Source of the DNA: an uncultured Elusimicrobiales bacterium
GTDB lineage: Bacteria; Elusimicrobiota; Elusimicrobia; Elusimicrobiales; Elusimicrobiaceae
Direction of reading: 5' to 3'
NCBI GenBank assembly: GCA_910576915.1
Contig: CAJTJT010000017.1
Span: 1 to 25,548 of the forward strand
DNA length: 25,548 nucleotides
Positions 22,491 to 25,548 of this stretch are shown piece by piece. The stretch's first letter is position 1; each line of letters starts with the position of its first letter. Position numbers and translations under genes: made by a program. The notes under the pieces are model-generated. The model was given only the letters and a program-made list of their open reading frames with translations, had not been told where the DNA came from and searched no databases.

Positions 22491-22519
22491 GACCCACTTG
22501 GATGAACAGGGAGAAAACA

Positions 22520-25069
22520 ATGGAAGAAATTAAAAAAACAACGCTTTCTTTACCGACGGTAGTGCCGGCAGTCGCCATACGCGATGTGGTGATGTTCCCG
22601 GGGATGAGCTTACCGCTTTCGGTGGACCGGGAGAAATCGGTCTCGGCGGTGGAGCTGGCGCTCGACACGCCCGGAAAATACATTTTGGCCGTATCGCAGA
22701 AAAATGCCGATATCGAGGAGCCCAAGGCTTCCGACATTTATCAGTTTGGTGTAATCGCGCAGATTACGCAGAATTTAAAAATGCCGGACGGCTCGATGAA
22801 AATTTTTCTGCAGGGCCTGGCCCGCGCGCGCGTAACCAAACTGGAAATGAACGATGTTGCCGGCTCGTGGTTTGCCACGGTGGAATATATCGAAGAAGAG
22901 GATGACGATTCCCCGGTGGTGCAGGCGCTGATGCGCAAAGTACTCGACGAGTTCGACCACTACGCCCGCGTTTCGCACCGGATTGCGGTGGAAGGGGTGT
23001 CTTTCCTGCGCCAGATTAACGACGCTTCCAAACTGGCCGATACGGTGGCTTCGAACATGCTCGTTAAAACGCCGCAGCGGCAGGAAATTTTGGAAGCCGT
23101 GCACGTAAAAGACCGCTTGGAAAAAATCTTGAAATTGATTACGAGCGAAGTGGAAATTTTGGGTTTGGAAGAAAAAATCCACTCCAAAGTGCGCGCGCAG
23201 ATTGAAAAAAACCAAAAAGAATACTATTTGAACGAGCAGATGAAGGCCATTCAAAAGGAACTGAGCCAAAAGGACGATTTCCAAAAAGAATTGGACGCCA
23301 TGCGCACCAAAATCAAGAAGAACGGCCTGCCCAAACACGCCAAAGAAGCGGCCGAAAAAGAATTGGACCGCCTGGCTAAAATGGCTCCGTTCTCGCCGGA
23401 AGCCACGGTGTCGCGCACGTATTTGGACTGGCTTATCAACATGCCCTGGAACGTGACCACCGAAGACGTGCTGGACCTTAAAGAAGCCAAAAAGATTTTG
23501 GACGAAGACCACTTCGGCCTGGAAAAACCCAAAGAACGCATTTTGGAATACCTGGCGGTCAGCAAACTGACGAACTCTTTGCGCGGCCCCGTGCTGTGCT
23601 TTGCGGGCGCGCCGGGCGTGGGGAAAACGTCTTTGGCTAAATCGATTGCGCGCGCCATCGGCCGCAAGTTTGTGCGGATGTCACTGGGCGGCGTGCGGGA
23701 CGAAAGTGAAATCCGCGGCCACCGCAGAACGTACATCGGTTCTATGCCCGGGCGCATTATCCAGGGTATCAGCAAAGCCAAAAGCTCGAACCCGGTGTTT
23801 TTGCTTGACGAAATCGACAAAATGGGTTCGGACTGGCGCGGCGACCCCGCGGCGGCGCTCTTGGAGCTGTTGGACCCGGAACAGAACAAAGAATTTTCCG
23901 ACCACTTTTTAGACGTGCCGTTTGACGTTTCCAAAGTGATGTTTATTACGACCGCGAACTCGCTTTCCAACATTCCGCGCACCCTGCGCGACCGCTTGGA
24001 AATTATCGATTTCGACGGATACACGGAATACGAAAAGCACGACATCGTGGATAATTATTTGCTGCCCAAGCAAATGAAAATGCACGGCATTAAAGCCGGG
24101 CAGCTGGAAGTATCGCGCGACGCCGTCGCCCTTTTAATGCGCGATTACGTGCGCGAAGCCGGCGTGCGCAACCTGGACCGCGAAGTGGGCTCCTTGTGCC
24201 GTAAAGCCGCCAAAATGATTGTGGACGGTGCGAAAAAAGTTTCCGTCACCAAAGAGAACCTGCACGAATTTTTGGGTGTGCCGAAATACTCCAACTTTGC
24301 CGCGGAAGAAAACGGCGTGGGTATCGCCACGGGCCTGGCGTGGACGAGTGTGGGCGGCGAAACGCTGTCTATCGAAGCCACCAAACTGCCCGGCAAAGGC
24401 CAGCTGATTTTGACGGGTATGCTGGGCAACGTGATGAAAGAATCCGTCCGCGCCGCGCTGACGTACGCCCGCAGCCGCGGGTATGGCGAAAGCGTGGATT
24501 TTGACAAGACGGACTTCCACGTCCACTTCCCGGAAGGCGCGGTGCCGAAAGACGGTCCGTCCGCCGGCAGTGTGATTACCACGGCGTTAACCAGTCTTTT
24601 GACGGGGCTTCCCGTTAAAAAACAGCTTGCGATGACGGGCGAAGTGACGATTACGGGCCGCGTGCTTCCGGTGGGGGGGATTAAGGAAAAATTCCTGGCC
24701 GCCTACCGCGAAGGGGTGAAAACGATTCTTTACCCGCATACGAACGAAAAGGATGTGTCCGAAATTCCGGAACGCGTGCGTAAGGAGTTGAAACTCATCC
24801 CCGTAAAACATATGGATGAAGTGTTGCCCTTGGCGTTGGAAGGATGGGCGGAATTTGCGGCCAAGCTGGATAAAAAAAGCGGCAAAAAAACCGCTAAAAA
24901 AGCGGCGGTAAAAGCCTCCGCTAAAACGGCCAAAGCGGCAAAGACTGCAAAGAAATCCGCCCCTAAAAAAGCGGCGGTGAAAACGCGCCCGGCGGCCAAA
25001 AAAGCCGTTAAAGCGTTCGCCAAAAAAACGATCCGTCCGCAGAAGAAATCCAATAAAAAACGCAAATAA
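22520..25069 (+). CDS. lon: Lon ATP-dependent protease with a histone H1-like basic tail
   Basis: This encodes 849 aa. I chose the ATG at 22520 because AGGGAG lies 6 nt upstream. An in-frame ATG at 22502 would add six residues. Residues about 10-200 are the substrate-binding Lon N domain (VVPAVAIRDVVMFPGM onwards), followed by a helical linker. The AAA+ module has Walker A GAPGVGKT at 363-370 and Walker B FLLDEID around 427-433. The protease domain has the Ser681-Lys722 dyad in DGPSAGS and GGIKEKF. All catalytic parts are intact. Residues 788-849 are an extra tail of mostly Lys and Ala (23 Lys and 3 Arg in 62) with AAKK/AAVK-type repeats, like H1-type histone tails. Classical Lon ends near where this begins. 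It is cytoplasmic and degrades misfolded and regulatory proteins. Confidence 0.95.
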   Translation: MEEIKKTTLSLPTVVPAVAIRDVVMFPGMSLPLSVDREKSVSAVELALDTPGKYILAVSQKNADIEEPKASDIYQFGVIAQITQNLKMPDGSMKIFLQGLARARVTKLEMNDVAGSWFATVEYIEEEDDDSPVVQALMRKVLDEFDHYARVSHRIAVEGVSFLRQINDASKLADTVASNMLVKTPQRQEILEAVHVKDRLEKILKLITSEVEILGLEEKIHSKVRAQIEKNQKEYYLNEQMKAIQKELSQKDDFQKELDAMRTKIKKNGLPKHAKEAAEKELDRLAKMAPFSPEATVSRTYLDWLINMPWNVTTEDVLDLKEAKKILDEDHFGLEKPKERILEYLAVSKLTNSLRGPVLCFAGAPGVGKTSLAKSIARAIGRKFVRMSLGGVRDESEIRGHRRTYIGSMPGRIIQGISKAKSSNPVFLLDEIDKMGSDWRGDPAAALLELLDPEQNKEFSDHFLDVPFDVSKVMFITTANSLSNIPRTLRDRLEIIDFDGYTEYEKHDIVDNYLLPKQMKMHGIKAGQLEVSRDAVALLMRDYVREAGVRNLDREVGSLCRKAAKMIVDGAKKVSVTKENLHEFLGVPKYSNFAAEENGVGIATGLAWTSVGGETLSIEATKLPGKGQLILTGMLGNVMKESVRAALTYARSRGYGESVDFDKTDFHVHFPEGAVPKDGPSAGSVITTALTSLLTGLPVKKQLAMTGEVTITGRVLPVGGIKEKFLAAYREGVKTILYPHTNEKDVSEIPERVRKELKLIPVKHMDEVLPLALEGWAEFAAKLDKKSGKKTAKKAAVKASAKTAKAAKTAKKSAPKKAAVKTRPAAKKAVKAFAKKTIRPQKKSNKKRK

Positions 25070-25087
25070 AAATGTGCATGCGTATTT

Positions 25088-25124
25088 AAAATCAGCCGCT
25101 CCCGTGTGGGGCGGCTGATTTTTT
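25088..25124 (+). terminator. Intrinsic terminator of lon
   Basis: aaaatcagccgc (25088-25099) pairs with gcggctgatttt (25111-25122) over 12 bp, with inner ccc/ggg pairing, followed by further T residues. It lies 18 nt after the lon stop. Confidence 0.92.
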
Positions 25125-25548
25125 GTGCATTTTTCTCCGGCGCGTTTTATACTTTTTATTCTGAGCATGTTTTTTCTTCCCGCCCTTAGTCTTGTTTATA
25201 AAAAGCGTTTTTTGTTGCTGTTGTTGTTTTGCAGGCCTTTATCCTGTTTATAAAACGCCTCAATGCGGAAAAACGTTTTTATTTGTTCGAGCCGTAGGCG
25301 AGTTGTAAAATGCGCCGTACGGAACTGGATTTTATGGGTGTGGCCTGCGAGTTTTTTTGTTACTTTTTGCCGACGCAAAAAGTAGTGCATAACCTTGCGA
25401 CATATCCAAAACAGTGTGGCTTCAACTAATCAGAAGAGCGCGGACAATCTCCGCGGCCTGGAAGGCCTTGACTCGTTTTTTTTTTTTGATAAATTGAGGG
25501 AACGGCTTGTTATTGTATCCCTCCTTTATCTCGTTTGTCAGGCACCTT
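25125..25548. other. Gene-poor 3' end of the window
   Basis: No convincing gene is seen in these 424 bases. A 64-codon minus-strand frame (25196-25390) has no ribosome site or signal and low-complexity Lys/Asn content, so it is probably chance. The stretch has two copies of TGTTTATAAAA (25193 and 25245), the inverted repeat at 25361-25384, a GC-rich pair of small hairpins (25439-25467) and a 12-T run (25476-25487). A possible promoter (TTGACT 25468-25473, 16 bp, TAAATT 25490-25495) may serve a gene beyond the window. Confidence 0.5.
25361..25384. repeat. Perfect 10-bp inverted repeat
   Basis: tactttttgc (25361-25370) and gcaaaaagta (25375-25384) are perfectly complementary around a CGAC loop. 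A T-run precedes it on the plus strand, so on the minus strand it would be followed by A residues rather than U. It is therefore not a standard terminator on either strand. It may be part of a dispersed intergenic repeat. Confidence 0.6.

Noticed and set aside
25196..25390. 64-aa minus-strand frame in the 3' end region
   Set aside because: It has no ribosome site, includes the inverted repeat as coding sequence and ends in a low-complexity tract. It is more likely repeat-derived or chance.
25430..25490. Possible tRNA or intrinsic terminator
   Set aside because: The two small hairpins do not form a cloverleaf, and the T-run is 8 nt away from the last stem, too far for a standard terminator.
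1..25548. CRISPR array, prophage, insertion sequence or integron
   Set aside because: No regularly spaced repeats, transposase, integrase or terminal repeats with target duplications were seen on either strand.

Overview
The window looks like part of the chromosome of a didermic (Gram-negative type) bacterium of moderate G+C content. The split pilus operon, the several pilin-like genes after pilC and the general protein style remind me of Elusimicrobiota, possibly a gut-associated member. That is an inference from architecture: there is no rRNA or other marker here to prove it. No tRNA, rRNA, CRISPR array, transposase or integrase was seen.

Layout. 144-704 (+) encodes a small exported protein of unknown function. 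827-3433 (+) encodes an O-antigen ligase/oligosaccharyltransferase-type membrane protein with a C-terminal TPR domain. 3570-18213 (+) is a long type IV pilus locus: an exported multidomain protein (coiled coil, OmpA-like, FlgD-like Ig), a natural PilM-PilN fusion, PilO, PilP, the secretin PilQ, a 168-bp structured gap, the assembly ATPase PilB, the platform protein PilC, three pilins, PilV-, PilW- and PilX-like minor pilins, and an exported HExxH metallopeptidase. pilT and a prepilin peptidase are not in the window.

18449-22300 is an accessory segment. It has three minus-strand genes for exported proteins: a cysteine-rich zinc-ribbon-repeat protein with three GP[TN]GGEP repeats, a small unknown, and a divergent clostripain-like (clan CD) cysteine peptidase. 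clpP lies among them on the plus strand. The three minus-strand genes appear to share one promoter architecture, with a short GG-rich dyad abutting the -35 box. lon (22520-25069, +) follows. It has a CIRCE-like operator over its promoter, a terminator-like hairpin in its leader and an unusual histone H1-like basic tail. The last 420 bases hold no convincing gene.

How it fits together. PilMN, PilO and PilP would form the inner-membrane alignment complex that links PilB/PilC to the PilQ pore. The six pilin-like proteins would supply the fibre and its tip. The neighbouring ligase-family protein is a candidate for glycosylating pilin or surface glycans. clpP and lon flank the peptidase gene at the place where clpX sits in many genomes.

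The points I consider most worth checking are the three-promoter dyad, the zinc-ribbon/GP[TN]GGEP protein, the Lon tail with its CIRCE-like control, and the clostripain-like gene between clpP and lon.
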